A DNA stretch of 64,000 nucleotides from an uncultured Pelagibacteraceae bacterium. GTDB lineage: Bacteria > Pseudomonadota > Alphaproteobacteria > Pelagibacterales > Pelagibacteraceae. Both the position numbers and the translations under genes were made by a program. The notes beneath the pieces were generated by a model. It was given only the letters and a program-made list of their open reading frames with translations. It made no database searches and had not been told where the DNA came from. This document shows, one piece after another, positions 11,603 through 20,023 of this stretch; within the stretch, counting starts at the first letter, position 1, and every line of letters begins with the position of its first letter. The DNA is taken from positions 1-64,000 of the forward strand of contig CABZDS010000004.1 in NCBI GenBank assembly GCA_902524595.1. The letters run 5' to 3'.

Positions 11603-12575
11603 AGTTTACCAACTTTGACTTTATATCTGATACTGATTTTTTATCCATTGTTGACATGAAAAATATATTTTTTTTTAATTTGTTCTTGAGTTTTTTTATC
11701 TTCTCTTTTTTTTCCTCTTCATCTATTAAGTCAGTTTTATTCAAAACTACTATTTCTTTTTTTTTAACTAAATCTTTACTGTATTTTGATAATTCTTTTC
11801 TGACTTGATTGTAAGAAATAAATAAATCATTCTCAGTTATATCTATTAAATGCAGCAAAGTTTTGCACCTTTCTATATGTTTTAAAAATTTTATCCCAAG
11901 ACCAGTTCCGGTATGAGCGCCCTCAATTAAGCCTGGTATATCTGCTAAAGTAACTTCTTTGTCATCATAACTAGCAACCCCAAGATTTGGATTAATTGTA
12001 GTAAATTTATAGTTTGCTATTTTTGGATTTGCACTCGTCATTGATGCAAGCAAGCTGGATTTCCCAGCATTAGGTAATCCAATGATACCGATATCAGCAA
12101 TTGTTTTTAGTTGAAGCCAAATCCAAAATTCCTCTCCTTGACCCCCTTTTGTAAATTTCTTTGGGGCTCTGTTGGTTGAAGACTTAAACCTTGTATTTCC
12201 AAATCCTCCTTTACCTCCGCTTGCTACTAAAAATTCCTCTTTCTGACTTTTAAAATCATAAATAAGTGTTTTATTATCTTCTTCAAATACTTGTGTTCCT
12301 AAAGGTACTTTTAAATATAAATCTTCACCACCTTTCCCAGTTTTGTTTTTTCCACTGCCATCCTTTCCTCTTTCAGCTTTGTAGTGTTGTTGGTACCTGT
12401 AATCAATCAAAGTGTTAAGATTTCTCTCACTAATAAGAATTACAGATCCTCCTTTGCCGCCATCACCGCCATCAGGGCCACCAAACTCTACAAATTTTTC
12501 CCTACGAAAACTTGGAGACCCTGAGCCTCCGTTACCAGCTTTTACATATATCTTAACTTGATCTAGAAATTTCAT
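11592..12575 (-). CDS. obgE: GTPase ObgE/CgtA
   Basis: Obg is an essential GTPase in large-subunit ribosome assembly. The 327-residue protein has the glycine-rich Obg fold at its N-terminus (KAGNGGSGSPSFRREKFVEF and repeated GGxGG) and a G domain with G1 GLPNAGKSS, G3 DIPGLIEGAH and G4 NKTD. A variable C-terminal domain found in some bacteria is absent. It sits downstream of rplU-rpmA, a very widely conserved order. Confidence 0.97.
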   Translation of the reverse strand: MKFLDQVKIYVKAGNGGSGSPSFRREKFVEFGGPDGGDGGKGGSVILISERNLNTLIDYRYQQHYKAERGKDGSGKNKTGKGGEDLYLKVPLGTQVFEEDNKTLIYDFKSQKEEFLVASGGKGGFGNTRFKSSTNRAPKKFTKGGQGEEFWIWLQLKTIADIGIIGLPNAGKSSLLASMTSANPKIANYKFTTINPNLGVASYDDKEVTLADIPGLIEGAHTGTGLGIKFLKHIERCKTLLHLIDITENDLFISYNQVRKELSKYSKDLVKKKEIVVLNKTDLIDEEEKKEKIKKLKNKLKKNIFFMSTMDKKSVSDIKSKLVNYVS

Positions 12576-12602
12576 ATAACAATTATGTGAGTGTTGTATC
12601 TA

Positions 12603-12857
12603 TTAATTGGGCTTTACAGAAACGTAAGTTCTATCAGATTTTGATTTTTTAAACTCTACTTTACCTTTAACAACTGAAAAAATCGAATGGTCTCTACCCA
12701 TGCCAACATTTTCTCCGGGAAATATTTTCGTTCCCCTTTGTCTTACAATTATGTTGCCAGGCATAACCATCTCGCCACCATATTTTTTCACGCCCAGTCT
12801 TCGACCTGCACTATCTCTTCCGTTTCTCGACGATCCACCTGCTTTTTTCGTTGCCAT
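12603..12857 (-). CDS. rpmA: 50S ribosomal protein bL27
   Basis: bL27 reaches the peptidyl-transferase centre of the large subunit. The 84-residue sequence is typical: [20 protein letters not shown] followed by [10 protein letters not shown] and [20 protein letters not shown]. There is no N-terminal cleavage extension. It is 10 bases after rplU and 27 bases before obgE in the same operon. Confidence 0.98.
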   Translation of the reverse strand: MATKKAGGSSRNGRDSAGRRLGVKKYGGEMVMPGNIIVRQRGTKIFPGENVGMGRDHSIFSVVKGKVEFKKSKSDRTYVSVKPN

Positions 12858-12867
12858 AAGTTACTTT

Positions 12868-13269
12868 TTATTTAGCTGCTTCCTTAGTTTCAACTGTTTT
12901 TTTTGATGGTATTTCTTTCCTTTTTTCTGCCTCAGAAATAACTTTACCATCTTTTGAATAGATCTTACTTATTCTTACCATTGTGAATTTTTGTCTATGA
13001 CCGTTTTTTCTTCTCGAATTTTGTCTTCTTCTTTTTTTAAAAATAAGAACTGTTCTATTTTTTCCATTTTTTATTAATTCAGCTTCAACTTTAGCTCCAC
13101 TAATAGTCGGCTCCCCTAACTCTAAATTTTTATCATCTCCGTAAGCTAGTATTTCATTAAACTCTATTTTTGAATTTTCTTTTGAATCTTCGAGCTTTTC
13201 AACTTTGAGAATCTCTCCAGCTTTCACTTTATATTGTTTACCACCGGTTTGAATTACTGCGAATGACAT
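12868..13269 (-). CDS. rplU: 50S ribosomal protein bL21
   Basis: bL21 is a 23S rRNA-binding protein of the large subunit. I start it at the ATG at 13269, giving MSFAVIQTGGKQYKV, the universal N-terminus, with an AGGG Shine-Dalgarno sequence just upstream; a longer frame to a TTG at 13296 would overlap the promoter. The core contains FKKRRRQNSRRKNGHRQ. The Lys/Glu-rich tail makes it about 30 residues longer than the minimal family member. Confidence 0.96.
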   Translation of the reverse strand: MSFAVIQTGGKQYKVKAGEILKVEKLEDSKENSKIEFNEILAYGDDKNLELGEPTISGAKVEAELIKNGKNRTVLIFKKRRRQNSRRKNGHRQKFTMVRISKIYSKDGKVISEAEKRKEIPSKKTVETKEAAK

Positions 13270-13294
13270 AGTTAGCCCTAATTTTATAGACGAC

Positions 13295-13322
13295 AATATA
13301 GTCTGGGTTGCATCATAGTCAA
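13295..13322 (-). promoter_or_regulatory. Promoter of the rplU-rpmA-obgE-proBA-nadD-rsfS-ctpA-rppH operon
   Basis: On the minus strand TTGACT (13322-13317) and TATATT (13300-13295) are separated by 16 bases in the only gap upstream of rplU. The predicted transcript start lies about 18 bases before the rplU ATG, too close for a long ribosomal-protein leader. Consensus match only. Confidence 0.65.
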
Positions 13323-13332
13323 GATTAATAAC

Positions 13333-14052
13333 TTAGAAATTATCCTTTAAATCCCTCAATTTTTTAAAATTTTCTAGATCGTTTGACTTAAGAAAAATGT
13401 TACAATTAAGTTCCATACCAATAGTCGATGGCATACTAGTTTTACCTTGTTTAATTTTTTCTTTAATTTCTTTAATTTTGTTTAGTAATTCATTGTTATT
13501 GGAATCTTGCGCTAAACAAAATTCAGAATTCTTTAAAGTATACTCATGTCCACAATAAATTTTTGTATCTTTATCTAAATTTTTTAAAACTTGTAGTGAG
13601 TTGTACATTTGCTCATAACTCCCTTCAAAAATTCTTCCGCATCCCAAAGAGAATAAAGTATCTCCTGTAAAAATTAACTTATTTTTAAAAAAATAAAAAC
13701 ATATATGACCTATTGTATGACCAGGGACATGATATATTTTTGCTTCAAAAATATCCTTCTTCCAAATTTCACCATCATTTAAGCAAACATCAATTTGAGG
13801 TATTCTGTTTTTATCTCCAATATAACCTACTACTTCTGCATAAAATTTTTTTTTTAATTCCTCATTCCCACCAACATGGTCATTATGATGATGTGTATTT
13901 AATATATATTTTAAATTTAATTTATTTTTCTCTAAATAATTTATAATTGGATCTGCTTCACCAGGATCAACAACACAACAATTTCTATTAGCTTCATTAA
14001 TTAAAATGTAAGAAAAATTATCTTCCAGACACTTAATAATTTCTACTTTCAT
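13333..14052 (-). CDS. gloB: Hydroxyacylglutathione hydrolase (glyoxalase II)
   Basis: Glyoxalase II hydrolyses S-lactoylglutathione in methylglyoxal detoxification. The 239-residue metallo-beta-lactamase-fold protein has the metal motif THHHNDHVGG (T-H-x-H-x-D-H), the second-shell histidine in VPGHTIGH, FTGDTLFSLGCGR with its aspartate, and YCGHEYT. It directly follows metW with no intergenic base, in a metX-metW-gloB run. An unrelated hydrolase of the same fold is unlikely given the C-terminal glyoxalase II-type domain. Confidence 0.93.
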   Translation of the reverse strand: MKVEIIKCLEDNFSYILINEANRNCCVVDPGEADPIINYLEKNKLNLKYILNTHHHNDHVGGNEELKKKFYAEVVGYIGDKNRIPQIDVCLNDGEIWKKDIFEAKIYHVPGHTIGHICFYFFKNKLIFTGDTLFSLGCGRIFEGSYEQMYNSLQVLKNLDKDTKIYCGHEYTLKNSEFCLAQDSNNNELLNKIKEIKEKIKQGKTSMPSTIGMELNCNIFLKSNDLENFKKLRDLKDNF

Positions 14053-14649
14053 TTAATTTTCTATTAAAAATATCCCTAAGTGAGAGTCAAGATTTTTATA
14101 ATTTAAATTTGATTTGTTTATTTCTGAAATTCGACTTTTTTTTAAAGCAATAGACTTATATATTTTAATATTCTTAGTACTGCAAAAATTATAAAAATCT
14201 TTAATTGTGCACATATGTAAATTTGGTGTGTTGTACCACTCATGAGGTAAATTTTCCGTTACAGGCATTGTGCCTTTGAACAATAATTGTAATCTAACTC
14301 TCCAGTAACCAAAATTAGGTATGGTAACAATTACTTTTTTTCCTACTTTAAGTAATTCATTAATTACTAATTCAGGATTCAGAAATGCTTGCAATGTTTG
14401 GCTTAAAATTACGTAATCAAAAGACGATTTAGGAAATTGTTTTAAATCGCTTTCAGCATTCCCTTCTATAACAGTTAATCCTTTTGATAAACAATTTTGA
14501 ACTTTTTCTTTAGAAATTTCTAATCCACGAATATCTTTAGTTTTGTTTTCTTGTAAAAATTTCATTAAGTCTCCATTGCCACAACCAACATCGAGAACTC
14601 TACTATTTTCCCCTATCAAATTTGATATAATATTAAATTCTTCTTTCAT
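14053..14649 (-). CDS. metW: MetW methyltransferase-like protein
   Basis: MetW accompanies MetX in methionine synthesis; its exact biochemical role is not settled, but it is proposed to assist MetX. The 198-residue Rossmann methyltransferase-like protein has the SAM-type motif VLDVGCGNGDLM, then FDYVILSQTLQA and IVTIPNFGYWRVRLQLLFKG, which is characteristic of MetW. It overlaps the 3' end of metX by 17 bases, as in many alphaproteobacteria. Confidence 0.93.
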   Translation of the reverse strand: MKEEFNIISNLIGENSRVLDVGCGNGDLMKFLQENKTKDIRGLEISKEKVQNCLSKGLTVIEGNAESDLKQFPKSSFDYVILSQTLQAFLNPELVINELLKVGKKVIVTIPNFGYWRVRLQLLFKGTMPVTENLPHEWYNTPNLHMCTIKDFYNFCSTKNIKIYKSIALKKSRISEINKSNLNYKNLDSHLGIFLIEN

Positions 14650-15766
14650 TTATTACTTTGTAGGTTGAATTAATATAATCGCCAAGTGTCTTTAGGAAAC
14701 TTGGAACATCAAGCAAGAATGAGTCATGTCCCTTATCAGATTCTATTTCAACAAATCCGACATCTGCACCAATAGAATTTAATGCTATAACTATTTCTCT
14801 ATTCTCCGACGTTGGATACAACCAATCTGATGTAAATGATATTACAAAAAATTTTGTTTTAGTTTTTTTGAATGCATCAGATAAATTTCCTTTGTACTGT
14901 TTGGATAAGTCAAAATAATCCATTGCACGAGTTATATATAGATAACTATTAGCATCAAATCTATCAACAAACACAGATCCTTGGTATCTAAGATAACTCT
15001 CAATTTGAAAATCTGCCTCAAATCCATATCTTAGGCTATCCCTATCTTGCAATTTTCTTCCAAATTTTTCCTGCAATCCTTTTTCAGAAAGATAAGTAAT
15101 ATGTGCTGCCATTCTTGCTACTGCTAAACCTTTGTCAGGATTTAATTTATAATTACTATAAAATCCATTTTCCCACTTACTGTCAGCCATAATTGCTTGT
15201 CTTCCTAATTCATTAAACGCTATGTTTTGTGCCGAGTGACTAGATGTACAAGCAATCGGTATTGCAAGTTTTGCTTTATCTGGAAAATTGGCAACAAATT
15301 GTAGAACTTGCATTCCACCCATTGAACCACCTACTACAGCAAAAAGTTTTTCAATTTCTAAATATTTAATTAGCTCATATTGAGCGTTAACCATGTCATT
15401 AATAGTTATAATTGGAAAATCAGTTCCTATTTGTTTACCAGTGGACTCATTTATTGTGCTAGGTCCGTAAGATCCCATGCAGCCTCCCACTACGTTTGCA
15501 CAAATCACAAAAAATTTATTTGTATTAATTGGCTTATTTTCTCCAACAACATAACTCCACCAACCATCTTTATTAGTTATTGGGTTTTTTCCAGAAACAT
15601 ATTGATCTCCAGTCAAAGCATGGAAAACTAATATTGCATTACTTTTTTCACTGTTTAATTCCCCATATGTCTCATATGCTATTGGAAAGTTATCAATTTT
15701 CTTACCACAATCCAATTTAAGGGGATTTGATATAATTATTTTTTTTGTATCAATATTCTTATTCAT
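14633..15766 (-). CDS. metX: Homoserine O-acyltransferase
   Basis: MetX acylates homoserine, the entry step to methionine; whether acetyl- or succinyl-CoA is used cannot be read with certainty. The 377-residue alpha/beta hydrolase has the catalytic serine in GGSMGGMQ, the aspartate in FTSDWLYP and the histidine in GHDSFL, plus NVVGGCMGSYGPS near the substrate site. It is the first gene of metX-metW-gloB. A promoter lies upstream with only about 28 bases of leader, so there is no room for a SAM riboswitch. Confidence 0.95.
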   Translation of the reverse strand: MNKNIDTKKIIISNPLKLDCGKKIDNFPIAYETYGELNSEKSNAILVFHALTGDQYVSGKNPITNKDGWWSYVVGENKPINTNKFFVICANVVGGCMGSYGPSTINESTGKQIGTDFPIITINDMVNAQYELIKYLEIEKLFAVVGGSMGGMQVLQFVANFPDKAKLAIPIACTSSHSAQNIAFNELGRQAIMADSKWENGFYSNYKLNPDKGLAVARMAAHITYLSEKGLQEKFGRKLQDRDSLRYGFEADFQIESYLRYQGSVFVDRFDANSYLYITRAMDYFDLSKQYKGNLSDAFKKTKTKFFVISFTSDWLYPTSENREIVIALNSIGADVGFVEIESDKGHDSFLLDVPSFLKTLGDYINSTYKVINERRI

Positions 15767-15801
15767 AATAATTGTACTGATCGAATTGTGAGAAAAAAAA
15801 C

Positions 15802-15831
15802 ATTTTAGCGGTTTTTTTATAGCGCTCGCAA
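15802..15831 (-). promoter_or_regulatory. Candidate metX promoter, overlapping the divergent hisC promoter region
   Basis: On the minus strand TTGCGA (15831-15826) and TAAAAT (15807-15802) are 18 bases apart. A plus-strand TATAAA at 15837-15842 could be the -10 of hisC, so the two divergent promoters would be nearly back to back. The -35 match for the hisC side is poor. Confidence 0.45.
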
Positions 15832-15877
15832 TTCAGTATAAATCAGCGCATGCAGCTTTTACTTCAAAGGAATTTAT

Positions 15878-15919
15878 ATGTCAAATATTGCTCAATTAAT
15901 TATTGTTTTATCTAGTTAA
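15878..15919 (+). CDS. Possible 13-residue leader peptide upstream of hisC
   Basis: ATG at 15878 opens a short frame reading MSNIAQLIIVLSS then TAA. It has a better Shine-Dalgarno (AAAGGA, 7 bases before the ATG) than hisC itself, and its stop lies 27 bases before the hisC ATG. This suggests either translational coupling or a control element. The peptide contains no His, Tyr or Phe, so classical attenuation for the hisC-tyrA products does not fit. No homologue is recognised and it may be non-coding. Confidence 0.35.
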   Translation: MSNIAQLIIVLSS

Positions 15920-15946
15920 AAGACTATTTATAGTGAAATATTTACT

Positions 15947-17029
15947 ATGACATTGCTAAGATTTAAAAACATAAAATTACAGAGTTACAAACCAGGAAAA
16001 TCCTTATTGGCTGGTAATAAAAATATTATTAAGTTATCTGCAAATGAATCTGCTTTAGGTGTCAGTAAAAATGTCGAAAAAATTGTTAAGTCTAAATTTG
16101 ATATATCAAAATATCCAGACAGTAAATTTTCGGAGTTAACACAAAAAATATCAAAGAAGTATGGTTGTGATAAATCTAAGATAATTTGTGGCTCTGGTTC
16201 TGACGAAGTAATTCAAATGCTTTGCCAATTGTTCCTTAGAGAAAATGATGAAGTTGTTGTTCCTCAGTACAGTTTCCTCATGTATAGGATATACTCCAAA
16301 ATCGTTGGAGCAAATGTAAAATTAGCTAAAGAAATTAATTTTAAAGTTTCAGTTAAAGAAATTCTTAAAAAGACATCAAAAAAAACAAAAATTGTTTTTA
16401 TTGCAAATCCAAATAATCCAACAGGCACTTATTTAACAAAAAACGAGTTATTAGACTTAAGGAGAAGATTAAATAAAAATATTTTAATGGTTGTTGATGA
16501 TGCATATTTTGAATATATGAAGAATAAGGATTACAAATCTGGAATTGAGTTATTTAAAAACTATAAAAATGTATTTATTTTAAGAACATTTTCAAAAATC
16601 TATGGTCTAGCTTCATTAAGGATAGGCTGGGGATACGGTGATAAATCTATAATTAAAGAATTATATAAAATTAAACCACCTTTTAACGTAAATAAATTTG
16701 CTCAAATTTGTGCTGTTGAATCACTTAAAGACAATAAATTTGTTAAAAAGTCAGTAATACACAATCTTAAATGGTGCAAAAAAATTAAAAATGAGATGTT
16801 AAAATATAATATTGTTACAAACAAAATATCTGGAAATTTCTTTTTATTAGATTTCAAAAAAGCAAAATTTACCGCAGATAAAACTTTAAAAAAATTACAG
16901 AAATATGGAATTATACTAAGAGAAATGAATTCATATGGCATAAAAAATTGTCTAAGACTTACAATTGGCAACACAAAAGAAAACCAAATATTTCTTAAAA
17001 GAATGAATACTATTTTTAAAAATGTTTAA
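15947..17029 (+). CDS. hisC: Histidinol-phosphate / aromatic aminotransferase
   Basis: A class I/II PLP aminotransferase of the HisC type (360 residues). Visible are KLSANESALG, SGSDEVIQ, ANPNNPTG, VVDDAYFEY and the PLP lysine in RTFSKIYGLA, followed by RIGWGYG. It overlaps tyrA by 8 bases, so although it may serve histidine synthesis, the pairing suggests transamination of an aromatic 2-oxo acid or prephenate. Both roles are known for HisC-like enzymes; sequence alone does not decide. Confidence 0.9.
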   Translation: MTLLRFKNIKLQSYKPGKSLLAGNKNIIKLSANESALGVSKNVEKIVKSKFDISKYPDSKFSELTQKISKKYGCDKSKIICGSGSDEVIQMLCQLFLRENDEVVVPQYSFLMYRIYSKIVGANVKLAKEINFKVSVKEILKKTSKKTKIVFIANPNNPTGTYLTKNELLDLRRRLNKNILMVVDDAYFEYMKNKDYKSGIELFKNYKNVFILRTFSKIYGLASLRIGWGYGDKSIIKELYKIKPPFNVNKFAQICAVESLKDNKFVKKSVIHNLKWCKKIKNEMLKYNIVTNKISGNFFLLDFKKAKFTADKTLKKLQKYGIILREMNSYGIKNCLRLTIGNTKENQIFLKRMNTIFKNV

Positions 17030-17915
17030 TAATATTCTTATTATTGGTTGTGGATTGATAGGCTCGTCAATATTAAAGGCATCAATACAAAAAAAAATTT
17101 CTAAAAATTTTTTTGTATTTGAAAAATCTAAAAAATATAAATCTATTATTAAAAAATTTAACAAAAAAATTAAATTTTTAACAAGGTTAGATAAAAATTT
17201 AAAACAAATTGATCTTGTGATTTTAAGCACTCCTATGAGTGAATATCCCAAATTTTTTTCTTCATTAAATAAAAATCTCAATCATAATTCAATTATAACT
17301 GATGTTGGTTCAACAAAAAAAAATCTTATTTCTTTAAAAAAAAAAAAATTATCAACAAATCTTGATTGGGTGATGAGTCATCCTATCTCAGGATCTGAAG
17401 TTAGTGGGCCCAAATATGGTAATGCTAATTTGTTCAAAAACAAGTGGTGCATAATAATAAAAGATAAAAATGTTCTAAAACAAAAAAAAGTAGAGAGATT
17501 TTGGAAATCTTTAGGATCTAAAATAATTATTATGAACCCTGATGGTCATGATAAAATTTTTTCAGTAACTAGCCATCTACCTCACTTGATTGCTTACAAT
17601 TTAATAAAAACTGCTCAGGATTTTCAGAAAAAAAAGAATAAAAATTTAATTAAATTTAGTGCAGGTGGATTAAGAGATTTTTCAAGAATTGCTGCATCCA
17701 ACGAAATAATGTGGAGAGATATATTTTTCGAGAATAAAACTAATATAATTGAAGCAATAAATCTTTTTATGAAAAATTTAAAAGATTTTAAGAAGAATAT
17801 AAGCAAGAAAGAAAATTCAAAGATAATAAAAAAATTAATCAATTCTAAAGTAGTAAGAAAACAAATAATTTCTCAAAAACAAGATATTTCTAAACCTGAT
17901 TTTGGTCGAGAATAA
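17022..17915 (+). CDS. tyrA: Prephenate / arogenate dehydrogenase
   Basis: TyrA performs the oxidative decarboxylation leading to tyrosine. The 297-residue protein begins with a Rossmann motif (IIGCGLIGSSIL), then ILSTPMSEYP, ITDVGSTKKNLI, SHPISGSEVSGP and the C-terminal SHLPHLIAYNL and FSAGGLRDFSRIA blocks. No regulatory ACT or chorismate mutase domain is fused. It ends one base before the convergent NlpC/P60 gene. The lysine and asparagine content is very high, as expected at this AT content. Confidence 0.93.
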   Translation: MFNNILIIGCGLIGSSILKASIQKKISKNFFVFEKSKKYKSIIKKFNKKIKFLTRLDKNLKQIDLVILSTPMSEYPKFFSSLNKNLNHNSIITDVGSTKKNLISLKKKKLSTNLDWVMSHPISGSEVSGPKYGNANLFKNKWCIIIKDKNVLKQKKVERFWKSLGSKIIIMNPDGHDKIFSVTSHLPHLIAYNLIKTAQDFQKKKNKNLIKFSAGGLRDFSRIAASNEIMWRDIFFENKTNIIEAINLFMKNLKDFKKNISKKENSKIIKKLINSKVVRKQIISQKQDISKPDFGRE

Positions 17916-17916
17916 T

Positions 17917-18663
17917 TCAGATCCTTGTTACTTTCTTTACATCTAATTTCGCGGTTTCTTTAATTAGTTTTATGGTTTTTTTAATTGGCATTATGATCAC
18001 TCTTTTTTTTGGACCATAAGCGTGGATAAGATCATTTGTATTGATGCATATAGCAACATGTCCTTTCCAAAAAATAATATCACCTTTTTTAAATTTTTTT
18101 TTGTATCCCACACTTTTTTTTAATTTAACTTGATCAATTGTATCTCTTGGAAAAAAATTATTATTATATTTATAAAATATTTGTAATAGAGCTGAACAAT
18201 CAATTCCTCCGAATGTTTTTCCACCCCATTTATATTTACAATTTAGAAAACTTTTAAATATCTTTACAAAATCGGATTTTTTTTTTTGGATTGGAAATAT
18301 GTCTTTTGATCTTAGCCATTTATCTTTTTTATACATAATGAAATTTTGATCCCTTTTTAAAATTTGAATCTTGCTCGTAAATGGTAAAAACTTTTTTGAT
18401 TTCTCTTTTTTATTTCCTAAATAAATTCTAGCTTTTAAAATTCCAACTTTGTGAGTTGGATTGAATTTTTTGTAGCTATCAATTTTTTTTATAAAGCCTG
18501 AATATTTGTCATATGAAGTCTTTATTTTAAAATAATTATTTTTTTTACTAATTATTTTAAAACTCTCACCGTAGATAAGTTGAGAGCTAATATTAGAGTT
18601 TTTCTTTGGTTTCTCTAATATATCGACAAAAGGCTCCTTTAAAAAAAAACTATTTTGCACCAA
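17917..18663 (-). CDS. NlpC/P60 cysteine peptidase with SH3-like N-terminus
   Basis: NlpC/P60 enzymes cleave peptide stems of peptidoglycan. The 248-residue protein has two SH3-like stretches (about residues 10-120) and a C-terminal NlpC/P60 domain with the catalytic cysteine in GGIDCSALLQ and the histidine in GHVAICI; LIHAYG follows. No signal peptide is visible, which fits cytoplasmic muropeptide turnover. It overlaps ampG by 14 bases. The start is uncertain: TTG at 18663 or the adjacent GTG at 18660, no ATG being suitably placed. Linkage to the AmpG permease supports a recycling role. Confidence 0.88.
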   Translation of the reverse strand: MVQNSFFLKEPFVDILEKPKKNSNISSQLIYGESFKIISKKNNYFKIKTSYDKYSGFIKKIDSYKKFNPTHKVGILKARIYLGNKKEKSKKFLPFTSKIQILKRDQNFIMYKKDKWLRSKDIFPIQKKKSDFVKIFKSFLNCKYKWGGKTFGGIDCSALLQIFYKYNNNFFPRDTIDQVKLKKSVGYKKKFKKGDIIFWKGHVAICINTNDLIHAYGPKKRVIIMPIKKTIKLIKETAKLDVKKVTRI

Positions 18664-20023
18664 TTTTAATTTTATTCCTTAAAAACCATAAACAAATTAA
18701 AGATGGGATAACCATTAAAGTGGTAATTATAAAAAAGGTTCCCCAGTCTCCATTTAGCCAATCAACTAAAGCACCCGATGAAGAAGCAAGTGTCGTTCTC
18801 CCTGCAGTCCCAATTGAAGCTAGAAGTGCATACTGTGTAGCGGTATAAGTCCTATCCACTAAAAGAGAGATAAAGGCTACGAAAGCAACAGTTGCAAATG
18901 CTGCAGATATATCATCAGCGATAACCGCTAAAGCAAACAACCATTCAGATTTTCCTGACCAAGCGAGAGCAGCAAATAATAAATTTGTTGCTGCCATAAA
19001 TCCACCGGCAACAAACATTGTTTTTATTGTGCCAGCTCTCATAGCAAATATTCCACCTAATAATGTAAATACAACTGTCGTTATCCAGCCTAGAGTTTTA
19101 GAGTATATCGCTATTTCACCTTTTGAAAATCCAACCTCTTTATAAAAAACTATGGACATTCTTCCAAGAAAGGCTTCTCCAATTTTAAAAAGAAAGACAA
19201 AGCCAAGGATTCCAACTGCAATTGAGAAACCATTTTTTTTGAAGAAACTAATTATTGGACCTCCTATTGTACCAGTAATATAAGAAACAAATTTTGTTAT
19301 TACATTATTTGATCCAAGTTTTGATTGTATTATTTCGTCTGTTTCTTTTTGTTTGTTTTGCCTATCTGTTGTTATAGGCTCGTGTATAAACATTAAACCT
19401 ATATTCATCAGGATTACTACAACGCCAAGAACTAAAAAAGTAGTTTGCCAGTAATCTTCAATTCCAATGTTTTGAAAAAATTCTGCAGTAAACAATGCTA
19501 TAACACCACCTAACTTATATCCGGTCCACCATCCAACTACAGCCATAGCAGCACCTGCTGCCATAGATTTTCCTTCATCAGCATTAATTTGTTCGATTCT
19601 CAGCGCATCAACTGTAATATCTTGTGTAGCTGAAGCAATTGCTATAACTAATCCAACACTAATTAGTAACGCCAAATTTTCTGTAGGGTTAATAAAACTC
19701 CACACAATTAAACTAAATAAAATTATAATTTGCATAAAGACAATCCAGCCTCGTCGATGGCCTAATCTTTTTGTTAAAAATGGAATTTGTATTCTATCAA
19801 TTATTGGTGCCCACAAATAATTAAAGGCGTACACCCCAAATATTAAACCTGCCCATCCAATAGTCGATCTACTTAAACCCTCTTCTTTTAGCCAAAGGCT
19901 TAAACTGCTGGCAATTAAAACCCAAGGAAATCCACTAATTGCACCAAGAAGTAATATTCTTAGCATTCGAATATCCTTGTAAACTAAAATAGATTCTGAC
20001 CAGGTTTGTTTTTTTTCAAACAT
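18650..20023 (-). CDS. ampG: AmpG-type muropeptide permease (MFS)
   Basis: AmpG imports anhydro-muropeptides released during cell-wall turnover. I use the ATG at 20023 (457 residues, MFEKKQTWSESI), preceded by GGAG and overlapping the trkH stop as TAATG; a frame extended upstream runs through trkH coding sequence and is not credible. The hydrophobic protein shows AmpG signatures GFPWVLIASSLSLWL, YLWAPIIDR and RRGWIVFMQ, and about 12-14 membrane segments. Its neighbour is an NlpC/P60 peptidase, and amgK-murU lie elsewhere in the window. Confidence 0.88.
   Translation of the reverse strand: MFEKKQTWSESILVYKDIRMLRILLLGAISGFPWVLIASSLSLWLKEEGLSRSTIGWAGLIFGVYAFNYLWAPIIDRIQIPFLTKRLGHRRGWIVFMQIIILFSLIVWSFINPTENLALLISVGLVIAIASATQDITVDALRIEQINADEGKSMAAGAAMAVVGWWTGYKLGGVIALFTAEFFQNIGIEDYWQTTFLVLGVVVILMNIGLMFIHEPITTDRQNKQKETDEIIQSKLGSNNVITKFVSYITGTIGGPIISFFKKNGFSIAVGILGFVFLFKIGEAFLGRMSIVFYKEVGFSKGEIAIYSKTLGWITTVVFTLLGGIFAMRAGTIKTMFVAGGFMAATNLLFAALAWSGKSEWLFALAVIADDISAAFATVAFVAFISLLVDRTYTATQYALLASIGTAGRTTLASSSGALVDWLNGDWGTFFIITTLMVIPSLICLWFLRNKIKIGAK

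Noticed and set aside
13270..13294. bL21 autoregulatory leader RNA
   Set aside because: The promoter leaves fewer than 20 leader bases, too few for a structured ribosomal-protein leader.
13270..13296. Longer rplU start at a TTG
   Set aside because: The universal bL21 N-terminus begins at the ATG at 13269, and the TTG would overlap the -10 element.
15767..15801. SAM riboswitch (SAM-II type) before metX
   Set aside because: The predicted metX leader is only about 28 bases and shows no recognisable riboswitch core; too short for any known SAM class.
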